From: an uncultured Chitinophaga sp.
GTDB lineage: Bacteria; Bacteroidota; Bacteroidia; Chitinophagales; Chitinophagaceae
Direction of reading: 5' to 3'
DNA length: 64,000 nucleotides
NCBI RefSeq assembly: GCF_946479755.1
Contig: NZ_CAMLHC010000033.1
Coordinates: 1 to 64,000, forward strand
Shown here: positions 8,539 through 16,237 of the stretch, piece by piece
Numbering within the stretch: the first letter of the stretch is position 1
How the letters are laid out: each line of letters starts with the position of its first letter
The notes under the pieces: model-generated
What the model was told of the DNA's origin: nothing
Seen by the model: the letters and a program-made list of their open reading frames with translations, nothing else
Database searches by the model: none
Position numbers and translations under genes: made by a program

Positions 8539-9432
8539 CTATAACTTACATTCATATACGATGGAGCTGCACTGGTCCACGTTTTTCAACCCTTTCCGGT
8601 AAGACCGGAAACCATGGAAGAAACCCGCCAACAGCCGGCTTTTACCGGTTTTGTACTTCTCGCTCAACAGGCTCACATAAAAGCCGTCGAACACCATCGG
8701 ATGTTTTTTGATTAGTTTGATCTTGTGCTGACCCAGCAGCCGCTCCATAGCAGCAGGGGAGAAGTGGTAGAGGTGACGGGGCACGTCATAAGCGGCCCAG
8801 TATTCCCCGTAGTGATCTGCATCGGAAGAGGTGTAGTTGGGCACCGCTATCAGCAGGGCGCCACCGGGCTTCAGCAGCTCACGGATGCGGTCCAGGTAAG
8901 CATGCAGCTCATGCACGTGTTCCAGCACATGCCACATGGTGATGGCATCATACTGTCCGGCGGGCAACTGAAAGAGCTGGTCTATCGGCAGCGGGTCTAT
9001 ATTGTAGAGTGTTTTGGCATTGTGGCGGGCATTTTCATCAGGCTCGAGGCCGGTAACGGTCCATCCGCCTGTTTGCATGTAGTGCAGGAAAGCGCCGGTG
9101 CCGCAGCCGATGTCCAGCAGGTTGCCCTGCTTCATGCCGGCGGCGGAACGTACCCAGTTCTGTTTGGACCGCAGCGTGATCTTACGGACGCTGTGATACA
9201 AACGGTTGATCAGCCCCTGTTTGGTTTCGGAGTGTGAAATATACTCCTGTGACTGATAGTACCGGCCTATGTGATGGCTGTCGGGCACGTTTTGCGTAAA
9301 ACGCGCGCCACAACCTCCGCAATGGAAAATGGAAAATGTTTCTTTGGATACAGTATAATCTTTAGCGGTAAGAGCTTCATGGGTTTGCGAGGAGCCACAA
9401 AGCGGACAGCCATTGTAATAAATCAAGTTCAA
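8539..9432 (-). CDS. Class I SAM-dependent methyltransferase with N-terminal zinc ribbon
   Basis: A 297-residue protein. Two CxxC pairs near the N-terminus (CPLCG, then CGGCG) look like a zinc ribbon. A Rossmann methyltransferase domain follows, with SAM motif I LLDIGCGTGAFL at about 104-115, acidic motif GLEPDE, and a motif IV region MWHVLEHV typical of Methyltransf_23/11. The C-terminal third is basic and hydrophobic. Such proteins often act in polysaccharide or lipid modification, but the substrate cannot be read here. No pathway neighbours are visible. Confidence 0.8.
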   Translation of the reverse strand: MNLIYYNGCPLCGSSQTHEALTAKDYTVSKETFSIFHCGGCGARFTQNVPDSHHIGRYYQSQEYISHSETKQGLINRLYHSVRKITLRSKQNWVRSAAGMKQGNLLDIGCGTGAFLHYMQTGGWTVTGLEPDENARHNAKTLYNIDPLPIDQLFQLPAGQYDAITMWHVLEHVHELHAYLDRIRELLKPGGALLIAVPNYTSSDADHYGEYWAAYDVPRHLYHFSPAAMERLLGQHKIKLIKKHPMVFDGFYVSLLSEKYKTGKSRLLAGFFHGFRSYRKGLKNVDQCSSIVYECKL

Positions 9433-9468
9433 GTTTTTTAGACCCCAAAAATAAATATCTATTGTTAA

Positions 9469-11019
9469 TTACGCTTTATATTCTCCCCATACCTGGCGGA
9501 GTGCATCAGCAATCTCACCCAGGGTACAGTAGTTTTCTACGGCATCTACCACCAGCGGCATCAGGTTTTCGGTCGTTTGCGCCGCTTCGCGGATGCGTTG
9601 CAGGCATTGGGAGGCCGCCGTATTGTCGCGGCGTGCACGCAGGGCCTGCAGGCGGTCGGACTGCATCTGGCGGATGCTGTCGTCGATACGGAATACTTCA
9701 GGCGGCTGGTTGTCGGCTGCCACGAATTTGTTGACACCCACAATGACTTTCTCATTGTTTTCCACCTGTTGTTGATATTGATAAGCGCTTCGCGCGATTT
9801 CATCCTGCACGAAGCCCTGTTCGATAGCGCTGACGGCGCCGCCCATCGCATCGATTTTATGGATCAGGTCCCACGCTTTGTTTTCCACTTCATTGGTCAG
9901 TGCTTCTACATAGTAGGAGCCTGCCAGCGGGTCTACGGTGTCTGCCACGCCACTTTCGTAGCCGATGATCTGTTGTGTACGCAAGGCAATGCGCGCGGCT
10001 TCTTCGGTAGGAAGGGAGAGGGCTTCATCGTAGCCGTTGGTATGAAGCGATTGGGTGCCTCCCATGGTGGCGGCCAGTGTTTGCACGGCTACCCGTACAA
10101 TATTGTTGTGCGGCTGCTGTGCAGTCAGCGTGCTGCCGCCGGTTTGGGTATGGAAACGCAGCATCTGCGCTTTGGGGTCAGTAGCGCCCAGCTCTTTGGT
10201 GATGTGGGCCCACATCCGGCGTGCCGCACGGAATTTGGCCACTTCTTCGAAGAGATGGTTGTGTGCGTTAAAAAAGAAAGAGAGCCTTTTGGCAAATACG
10301 TTGATATCGAGTCCTTTTTCCAGTGCCGCCTTCAGATAGGCTTTACCGTTAGAAAGGGTGAACGCAAGTTCCTGTACAGCGTTGGCGCCCGCTTCCCGGA
10401 TATGATAACCGGAAATGGAGATGGTGTTCCACTTGGGCACTTCCCGGCTGCAGTAGTCGAAGATATCGGTGATAAGGCGCATCGAGGGCTTGGGCGGATA
10501 GATGAAGGTGCCTCGGGCGGCATATTCTTTCAGGATATCATTCTGGATGGTACCGGAAATCTTTTTCAGGTCGGCGCCCTGCTTTTTGGCGAGGGCAATG
10601 TAAAGCGCCAGCAGGATAAACCCGGTAGCGTTGATGGTCATGGAAGTGGAGATCTGTTCCAGCGAGATGCCTTTGAAAAGGATCTCCATGTCATCGAGCG
10701 AGTCGATGGCTACGCCTACCTTACCAACTTCTCCTTCAGACATGGCATGGTCGGAATCGTATCCGATCTGCGTAGGCAGGTCAAATGCCACACTGAGGCC
10801 CATCACGCCCTGGCTCAGCAGGTAGTGGTATCTTTTGTTGGATTCTTCCGCTGTGCTGAAACCGGCATACTGCCGCATGGTCCACAGTTTGTCGCGATAC
10901 ATGGAGGCATGGATGCCGCGGGTGAACGGGTAAACGCCTGGCTGTTCGTTCATCGGTATCGGCTGGGTGTACAGCGGATCGATGGTGATACCGGAGTCGG
11001 TTTGAATGATCTTTTCCAT
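9469..11019 (-). CDS. Methylmalonyl-CoA mutase family, catalytic (large) subunit without B12 domain
   Basis: A 516-residue TIM-barrel subunit of an adenosylcobalamin-dependent acyl-CoA mutase, interconverting methylmalonyl-CoA and succinyl-CoA in propionate or branched-chain metabolism. FTRGI and [17 protein letters not shown] are family signatures. The residue matching substrate-binding Tyr89 of the Propionibacterium enzyme (SMY) and the one matching Arg207 (PPKPSMR) are kept; isobutyryl-CoA mutases carry Phe and Gln there, so methylmalonyl-CoA is favoured. SGYHIREAG contains the conserved His. The protein ends before the usual B12-binding DxHxxG domain, so it needs a separate small subunit, which is not in this window. 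Confidence 0.85.
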   Translation of the reverse strand: MEKIIQTDSGITIDPLYTQPIPMNEQPGVYPFTRGIHASMYRDKLWTMRQYAGFSTAEESNKRYHYLLSQGVMGLSVAFDLPTQIGYDSDHAMSEGEVGKVGVAIDSLDDMEILFKGISLEQISTSMTINATGFILLALYIALAKKQGADLKKISGTIQNDILKEYAARGTFIYPPKPSMRLITDIFDYCSREVPKWNTISISGYHIREAGANAVQELAFTLSNGKAYLKAALEKGLDINVFAKRLSFFFNAHNHLFEEVAKFRAARRMWAHITKELGATDPKAQMLRFHTQTGGSTLTAQQPHNNIVRVAVQTLAATMGGTQSLHTNGYDEALSLPTEEAARIALRTQQIIGYESGVADTVDPLAGSYYVEALTNEVENKAWDLIHKIDAMGGAVSAIEQGFVQDEIARSAYQYQQQVENNEKVIVGVNKFVAADNQPPEVFRIDDSIRQMQSDRLQALRARRDNTAASQCLQRIREAAQTTENLMPLVVDAVENYCTLGEIADALRQVWGEYKA

Positions 11020-11113
11020 GGTAGTTGTAACTAGCGTTGCAATGTTACATAATTATTATGGTACTTCGCCGCCGGGAAAAATATTGATATTTGCAGGAAA
11101 GTCTGGCTTTGTT

Positions 11114-12019
11114 ATGATCATCTGGTCGTTATTATGTATTACCCTCGCATTGGCGCTCTATAGCCTCTATCTGATATTCCGGGCCGGTCTGCGTCCGCTG
11201 GCCGGCGCATATACGACATTGCTGCTGGGATTGTCGCTGGGTACCTTTCTGTACCTGTACGGCACCTGGGTATACCTGTCTGTTTATGCCAAGTATGTTT
11301 TTGGCGTGCTGATGATATTATGCGTGATGTGGCTGCCTTTCGGACGTAAACGTACCAACGCCGCAACACCGGCCTGGAAACGGCGTGCCAACCTTGCGCT
11401 GACAGGGCTGTTCCTGCTGGGCACCCTTTTTTACTTCACCGGTACTACCGGTTCGCCGCGAACGGTCAGGCTGGCTTTCCCGCTGAAGTCGGGCCGCTAC
11501 TTTGTGTTACAGGGCGGCAAAGGACTGCCGACAAATGTTTTCCATTTCAGCCTGCGCGGCGCCATCTATGCGATGGACATCGTGAAGCTGGACAACCGCG
11601 GCTGCCGCGCTGCCGGTGTTTTCTCCCGTAAGCTGGATGACTACTGGATTTTCAACGATACGGTATATGCTCCCTGCGACGGCACGGTACGCAGGGCTTA
11701 TGGCGATAACCCCGATAATATCCCGCCCAATATGGACAGGGGCCCGAAAAACACCAACCAGGTGTTACTGGAAGGGGCTGACTGTTACTTCTTTGCAGGA
11801 CACCTGAAAATGCACAGCGTGGTGGTGCATGAAGGACAGTTCGTGAGACAGGGACAAGCGCTGGGATGCGTAGGCAATTCCGGCTTCAGCACGGAGCCGC
11901 ACCTGCACATACAGGCACATGCCCGCCAGGCCGGCGTACCGTGGTACAAGGCGCCGCCGCTCTATATGTTGTTTGATGGAAAAGGATACCTGCTGAATGA
12001 AGTGATCAGCTCGAAATAA
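11114..12019 (+). CDS. M23-like (LytM fold) peptidase with N-terminal membrane segments
   Basis: About 301 residues. Three to four hydrophobic helices cover the first ~130 residues, then a C-terminal LytM/M23 fold carries PCDGTV, HLKMHSVVVHEG, QALGCVGNSG and the zinc motif PHLHIQAH. The usual first HxxxD is not in standard form: the region reads FHFSLRGAIYAMDI, so the His ligand would be the one in VFHF, further upstream than normal. The likely role is cleavage of peptidoglycan cross-links or a related peptide. I prefer the ATG at 11114 because the longer frame from 11006 overlaps the divergent mutase start and its first residues do not look membrane-targeted. Confidence 0.75.
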   Translation: MIIWSLLCITLALALYSLYLIFRAGLRPLAGAYTTLLLGLSLGTFLYLYGTWVYLSVYAKYVFGVLMILCVMWLPFGRKRTNAATPAWKRRANLALTGLFLLGTLFYFTGTTGSPRTVRLAFPLKSGRYFVLQGGKGLPTNVFHFSLRGAIYAMDIVKLDNRGCRAAGVFSRKLDDYWIFNDTVYAPCDGTVRRAYGDNPDNIPPNMDRGPKNTNQVLLEGADCYFFAGHLKMHSVVVHEGQFVRQGQALGCVGNSGFSTEPHLHIQAHARQAGVPWYKAPPLYMLFDGKGYLLNEVISSK

Positions 12020-12541
12020 CTACCGCATCAGCCTTTTGGCCTCCGCATTGATAATCTGGGCAGTCAGCTCGGCAGGAGACTCGCCCGCTTGCAGGAACAC
12101 TTCCAGCAGCTGACGGTTGAGCTCCAGTGCCGGTGCGTCCGGCGGCAGCTGCATTGCTATCTGGTTGATGACAGAGATGGTTTGCTCTTTCAGCGTTTTC
12201 ACCGCCTCCCAGGTGGTGGCTGATACATAAATCTGCTGGGTGATATTGTGCTCATACTCCGCTTTGATGCTCTGCACCATGGAAATCTGCATGTCCACGG
12301 CACTCATGCCCGTTTGATAAATGCGGCCGATAAGACTCTGTGGCGTGATACGGTCCACATACAGGGCCAGTCTTTCATAAGCCTGCAACTGCAGGGGCAG
12401 CACAGTTGGGTTGGCTGCATGTGGTGCTTCCGGCGCAGGCGCCGCGGGCTTCTTCTTAATAAACATATCACGGACGGTCATATACAGGATGGCGATCACG
12501 CCGATGGCCAGTGCCACATACAACAACTGTTGGGAGTTCAT
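12020..12541 (-). CDS. Single-pass membrane protein of unknown function
   Basis: About 173 residues. An N-terminal transmembrane helix (QLLYVALAIGVIAILYMTV) is followed by a Lys/Pro/Ala-rich linker (KKKPAAPAPEAP) and a helical soluble domain (about 50-173) rich in Leu and Gln. It resembles a DUF7935-type Bacteroidota protein, but that is recollection, not a search result. The start at 12541 puts the membrane helix at the N-terminus; a good promoter lies just upstream. It is convergent with the M23-like gene, whose stop is directly adjacent. Confidence 0.65.
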   Translation of the reverse strand: MNSQQLLYVALAIGVIAILYMTVRDMFIKKKPAAPAPEAPHAANPTVLPLQLQAYERLALYVDRITPQSLIGRIYQTGMSAVDMQISMVQSIKAEYEHNITQQIYVSATTWEAVKTLKEQTISVINQIAMQLPPDAPALELNRQLLEVFLQAGESPAELTAQIINAEAKRLMR

Positions 12542-12563
12542 CTTATCGGAACGTTTTGAATAG

Positions 12564-12595
12564 CAAATATATATAAAATAATTGCTAATTGTCAA
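12564..12595 (-). promoter_or_regulatory. Bacteroidota-type promoter
   Basis: On the minus strand the -33 element TTG (12593-12595) and -7 element TATATTTG (12564-12571) are 21 bases apart, the form used by the Bacteroidota primary sigma factor. It lies directly before the membrane protein gene starting at 12541. Confidence 0.6.
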
Positions 12596-12611
12596 TGACG
12601 GGCGTCATATA

Positions 12612-12685
12612 AATAACGAATTAAAGACTCCCTTATTTAGGAGGTACAATAGACCGTATTGAAAGGCAGCCTTTAATTCGTAATT
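12612..12685. repeat. Palindromic intergenic element A (degenerate copy)
   Basis: Inverted arms AATAACGAATTAAAG (12612-12626) and CTTTAATTCGTAATT (12671-12685) match at 14 of 15 bases. The centre (actccctt...gaggtac..accgta) resembles the centre of the element at 43229-43325, so these look like members of one mobile or amplified intergenic family. Confidence 0.5.
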
Positions 12686-12690
12686 CAAAA

Positions 12691-13884
12691 TTATTTCAGT
12701 TTGCCCAGCCATTCTTTCAGCCTTGCCACGCCTTTTTCCAGGTTGGCCATGCTGGTGGCGTAAGACAGGCGGATACAGTCAGGCTGCTGGAAAGCGACGC
12801 CGGTAACAACAGACACATTGGCTTTATGCAGCAGGTACATACACAGGTCGTCTGCGTTTTTGATATGGGAGTCTTCGAAAGACTTGTTGAAAAAAGCACT
12901 GATATCCGGGAACATGTAGAAGGCGCCTTCCGGGTCGTTTACTTTCAGACCGGGAATGGTTTGCAGCGCTTCATGGATGTAGGCGCGGCGTTTTTTGAAT
13001 TCCGTCACCATGGCTTCGGCGGTGGTCAGATCGCCGGTCAGCGCCGTGATGGCCGCACGCTGGGTGATGGAGCAGGTAGCGGAGGTGAACTGGCTCTGGA
13101 TCTTGTCACATGCTTTGGCAATATCCAGGGGAGCTGCCAGGTAGCCGAGCCGCCAGCCGGTCATCGCAAAGCCTTTACTGAGGCCGTTGATAACGATGGT
13201 GCGTTCTTTCATGCCGGGGAACTGGGCGATGCTCTCATGTTTCCCTACATAGTTGATATATTCATAGATCTCATCGGAAATGATAAAGATCTGCGGATGT
13301 CTGGCAAATACCGCTGCCAGTCCTTCCAGTTCTTCTTTTGAATAAACGGAGCCGGTAGGATTGCAGGGGGAAGAAAACATGAACAGCCTTGTTTTCGGCG
13401 TGATGGCCGCTTCCAGTTGTTCAGGCGTGATCTTGTAGTTGTTCTCAATAGTGCTGGGCACAAATACCACGGTGCCCTGGCACAGTGCTACCTGTTCGGA
13501 ATAGGTCACCCAGTAAGGTGTGGGGATGATCACTTCATCGCCGGGATTGACGATGCTCAGCACTACGTTGGCGAGGCTTTGTTTGGCGCCGGTGGTCACC
13601 ACGATCTGTTCCGGCGTATAGTCAAGACCGTTATCACGTTTCAGTTTGTGCACGACAGCCTGTCTGACTTCGGCGTAACCGGCTACGGGGGTGTAGTGGG
13701 TAAAGCCGTCGTCGATCGCCTTTTTGGCGGCTTCCCGGATATGCGCCGGGGTATCAAAGTCCGGTTCTCCAATACTCAGGTCTACGATGTCTATTCCCTG
13801 TGCTTTCAGCTCGCGGCCCAGTTTGGCCATTTTAATGGTTTGCGGCTCGGAAATCCGTGACAGCCTTTCTGCTAGTTGATTCAT
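12691..13884 (-). CDS. Aspartate aminotransferase-like PLP enzyme (class I/II, fold type I)
   Basis: About 397 residues. It transfers an amino group between aspartate or another amino acid and 2-oxoglutarate. Family features: LSIGEPDFDTP near the N-terminus, TGAKQSL phosphate-binding region, PCNPTGS with the PLP-contact Asn, SDEIYE with the PLP Asp, and the Schiff-base Lys in NGLSKGFAMTGWRLGY. The C-terminal substrate Arg is in CIRLSYA. This matches the Ib subgroup of aspartate aminotransferases. The ATG at 13884 is preferred over 13911 because MNQLAERLSRI is the usual start. Exact amino acid preference is not certain. Confidence 0.88.
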   Translation of the reverse strand: MNQLAERLSRISEPQTIKMAKLGRELKAQGIDIVDLSIGEPDFDTPAHIREAAKKAIDDGFTHYTPVAGYAEVRQAVVHKLKRDNGLDYTPEQIVVTTGAKQSLANVVLSIVNPGDEVIIPTPYWVTYSEQVALCQGTVVFVPSTIENNYKITPEQLEAAITPKTRLFMFSSPCNPTGSVYSKEELEGLAAVFARHPQIFIISDEIYEYINYVGKHESIAQFPGMKERTIVINGLSKGFAMTGWRLGYLAAPLDIAKACDKIQSQFTSATCSITQRAAITALTGDLTTAEAMVTEFKKRRAYIHEALQTIPGLKVNDPEGAFYMFPDISAFFNKSFEDSHIKNADDLCMYLLHKANVSVVTGVAFQQPDCIRLSYATSMANLEKGVARLKEWLGKLK

Positions 13885-13908
13885 ATCTAAACATTGGATT
13901 GACCGGAA

Positions 13909-13916
13909 CAAACCTA
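13909..13916 (-). promoter_or_regulatory. Candidate -7 box for the aminotransferase
   Basis: TAGGTTTG on the minus strand fits TAnnTTTG and lies 24 bases before the chosen ATG. I see no good TTG -33 element at the usual distance. Confidence 0.35.
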
Positions 13917-13970
13917 CATAAAAATTCAGGGATTTGGTGATTTGGTGATTTTTTGATGTTTGCGAAAAAA

Positions 13971-13999
13971 AACCGAAGCGGAATGTCTCCGCTTCGGTT
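13971..13999 (-). terminator. Intrinsic terminator for the DUF4397 lipoprotein gene
   Basis: A 12-bp perfect stem (AACCGAAGCGGA, 13971-13982, with TCCGCTTCGGTT, 13988-13999) is followed on the minus strand by eight T residues. A/T-rich words of the kind seen around 30.25 kb flank it on both sides. Confidence 0.8.
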
Positions 14000-14056
14000 G
14001 CCTATATAATCAATTTACGAAATCAAAAAATCCGTAAATCAAAAAATTCCAAAATG

Positions 14057-14782
14057 TTAGTAGCTGGAAGTATGTGACAGGTAGTACAACTGCAGTTTGT
14101 TGTCACCGGTGCTGTCTTTGGCGCCTGCCAGGTAAATGGTGTAAGCGTATCCCGGCTGGAACGGCACATTGGTGGAACCGGCAGTCTGGCGGGAAGTACC
14201 TTTTACCAGCGGAGTGGTGGAACCGGGCAGCGTTACGTAGTATTCCACGGTGCTGTTATACGGGTCTACAGAATTCCAGGGACGGCTGATGGAAAAGGGC
14301 TGGTTCTCCAGTACTTTTTTGCTGTTGATGTACAGGTCCACCGGGCCGGCGTTGGGGCTCAGGTTCAGGAAACGGAAGTTCACCTTGCTGGTAGACAGTG
14401 AGGAGAAATCTTCCCTGATCAGCTGAGACACGAATTTTTTAGTGTTATCGTTGTAGGTAATGATGGTGTAGTACTTCAGAGAGTCAAACTGTTGGGTCAC
14501 CGAATCCAGGCCGGTGCCGTTCAGGTTCCGGAAGGAGAAGGTGTGTACGCCGGGCAGGTCCAGGAACGGGGCGGAGGCGGCAGTCTTATAGGCGCCGTTG
14601 TTCATTTTGGCACCGTTATTAAAGATGTCCAGGCTGGAAGGCAGATAAGCGCCGTTGATGATAGCACCGGTATAGTTCATCCTTTGAGGGGTCGGGTCGC
14701 TCTGTTTCAGGCAGGATGAAAATCCGATAACTCCTCCCAACAGGGCGGCTACCGCCCAAACACGATTTTTTTTGATCAGCAT
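14057..14782 (-). CDS. DUF4397 domain lipoprotein
   Basis: A 241-residue protein with a lipoprotein signal (lipobox FSSC, Cys at about 24). A DUF4397-like beta domain carries VNFRFLNLSPNAGPVDLYINSK, split here as VNFRFLNLSPNAG and PVDLYINSK. The family is common in Bacteroidota, its role is unknown, and these proteins are thought to sit on the cell surface or in the periplasm. A terminator directly follows. No functional partner is obvious. Confidence 0.8.
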   Translation of the reverse strand: MLIKKNRVWAVAALLGGVIGFSSCLKQSDPTPQRMNYTGAIINGAYLPSSLDIFNNGAKMNNGAYKTAASAPFLDLPGVHTFSFRNLNGTGLDSVTQQFDSLKYYTIITYNDNTKKFVSQLIREDFSSLSTSKVNFRFLNLSPNAGPVDLYINSKKVLENQPFSISRPWNSVDPYNSTVEYYVTLPGSTTPLVKGTSRQTAGSTNVPFQPGYAYTIYLAGAKDSTGDNKLQLYYLSHTSSY

Positions 14783-14808
14783 TAGCTCACAGTTTTTTAG
14801 TATGGTGT

Positions 14809-16020
14809 TTATAAAATTTGCGTTTGATGTACCCTGAAACGGTCCAGGTTTGGTTGATACATTTTTTTTCGTTGTAACTCCTCTTCGTATATCAGTTCCC
14901 CCAGTGCTTTCAGAAATGGTTTCCCGGTTGTTTCGAAAGCTTCCTGGTCTTCTCCGAGCGGACCGTCCTTATTGACCAGCAGGCTGGCAGAGAGCAGAAA
15001 CTCTACATGATTGGCATAGTCCGCGATATAAGCCGTATCCGTTAAAAAGCCATAAGCCCATCCCGGCTTGTTGAAAATCCTGATATGATCTGGTATGCGG
15101 GCCGCTTTCCGGCCGCCGAAAAGCAGAAATTTCACATACGCCGGATGGTACTGTCCCGTGTTATACGCCGGATCTGTTGATTCTCCGGGGTATTGGGACA
15201 TACAACAATACAAAAAATTGTAGTCATCTTCCGTTAAACGGAGCCGGAATGGATTTGTTACAGTCTCCGGAAAAAATAACCGCCGCATCATCTGGTGGAG
15301 CTCGTTGAGCGGTAGCCTGTTCCGGTAGGAGAAGTCCATCGGGCTGTTTTCGAGCCGGCCCCGGTGGTCGATATGCTGTTTGCCGGCCAGGTCCTGCCGG
15401 GGTGGAAACACGAGGTTGCTCCGCTGGTCGGGCTGGTCGTACAGCAGCTGCCGGCCGGCCCGGAAATAGACGCTGTTGGTATGCATGTTGGCCGCCATAT
15501 GCAGGGGGAGTCCCACCCGGTGCCGGATTTCAGTGCCGGTATACCCCAGCTCCCACAGGCGCCGGTTGAGCGGTTCCTGTCCCAGGAACTCATACAGCCG
15601 GTTATAGGCGTCGTTATCGCTGACCAGAAAAATTTTTTTGATATAATGCGAGATGGATGGTAGCTTGCCGGCTGCCGAATAATCATGCAGCACGCCGGGA
15701 TTGATGCCCGGCAATGCCCGGGTAAACATGGCCGCGTGCCGGTCCAGCCCCGGGATCTGCAGGTCGTTCAGCTTCTCCAGCGCCAGCAGGGCGGTGGGGA
15801 GTTTAACGGTGGACGCCGGATAACAGTACCAGCCCCGCCCTATGCCAAAGTGAAAATCAGTAAATTGCGGCCGCTGCTGCGCATCCCGGTCTATCCGGGT
15901 GTAAATGAGCTGCAGCCGGTGAGCGGAAGCATCCCTGAATACCTTGGCCACAGCGGCTTTTCGACTTTTAAGCAACGCCTCAGGGAAATTATCTGTTACC
16001 GGATAATGGTGGGTTTGCAT
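14809..16020 (-). CDS. Serine hydrolase of the class A beta-lactamase / PBP-like fold
   Basis: A 403-residue protein with penicillin-recognising motifs: SxxK at 70-73 (YPASTVK), SDN at 134-136 and KPG at 318-320 in place of KTG. This supports a serine acyl-enzyme fold. The spacing from SxxK to KxG is longer than in true class A beta-lactamases, with an insert of about 80 residues. There is no signal peptide at the annotated start, and I see no in-frame upstream ATG, so export is doubtful. Likely not a resistance enzyme; a carboxypeptidase, amidase or esterase is possible. Confidence 0.7.
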   Translation of the reverse strand: MQTHHYPVTDNFPEALLKSRKAAVAKVFRDASAHRLQLIYTRIDRDAQQRPQFTDFHFGIGRGWYCYPASTVKLPTALLALEKLNDLQIPGLDRHAAMFTRALPGINPGVLHDYSAAGKLPSISHYIKKIFLVSDNDAYNRLYEFLGQEPLNRRLWELGYTGTEIRHRVGLPLHMAANMHTNSVYFRAGRQLLYDQPDQRSNLVFPPRQDLAGKQHIDHRGRLENSPMDFSYRNRLPLNELHQMMRRLFFPETVTNPFRLRLTEDDYNFLYCCMSQYPGESTDPAYNTGQYHPAYVKFLLFGGRKAARIPDHIRIFNKPGWAYGFLTDTAYIADYANHVEFLLSASLLVNKDGPLGEDQEAFETTGKPFLKALGELIYEEELQRKKMYQPNLDRFRVHQTQIL

Positions 16021-16165
16021 ATATTTGTCGGTATTACATGAGTGTAAAGCAAAGAAATATTCTTAAAAACAGGAAAAAACCAAGATCGCGGATTTAGAAA
16101 AAATGGGTGTCACCAAGCCCGTAAAGTCAATCACATATTGATTTTGCGCCTCTTTTAACAAGGGC

Positions 16166-16195
16166 TTTAATATATCAATTTAAATTCTATCTTTG
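16166..16195 (+). promoter_or_regulatory. Promoter for secDF
   Basis: The -7 box TATCTTTG (16188-16195) has a T-rich -33-like element (TTT, 16166-16168) 19 bases upstream. This leaves a leader of about 35-40 nt before the secDF ATG at 16238. Confidence 0.5.
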
Positions 16196-16237
16196 CAACT
16201 CTTAAAATTTTTTTATTATAAACCCGAAACAAACAAC

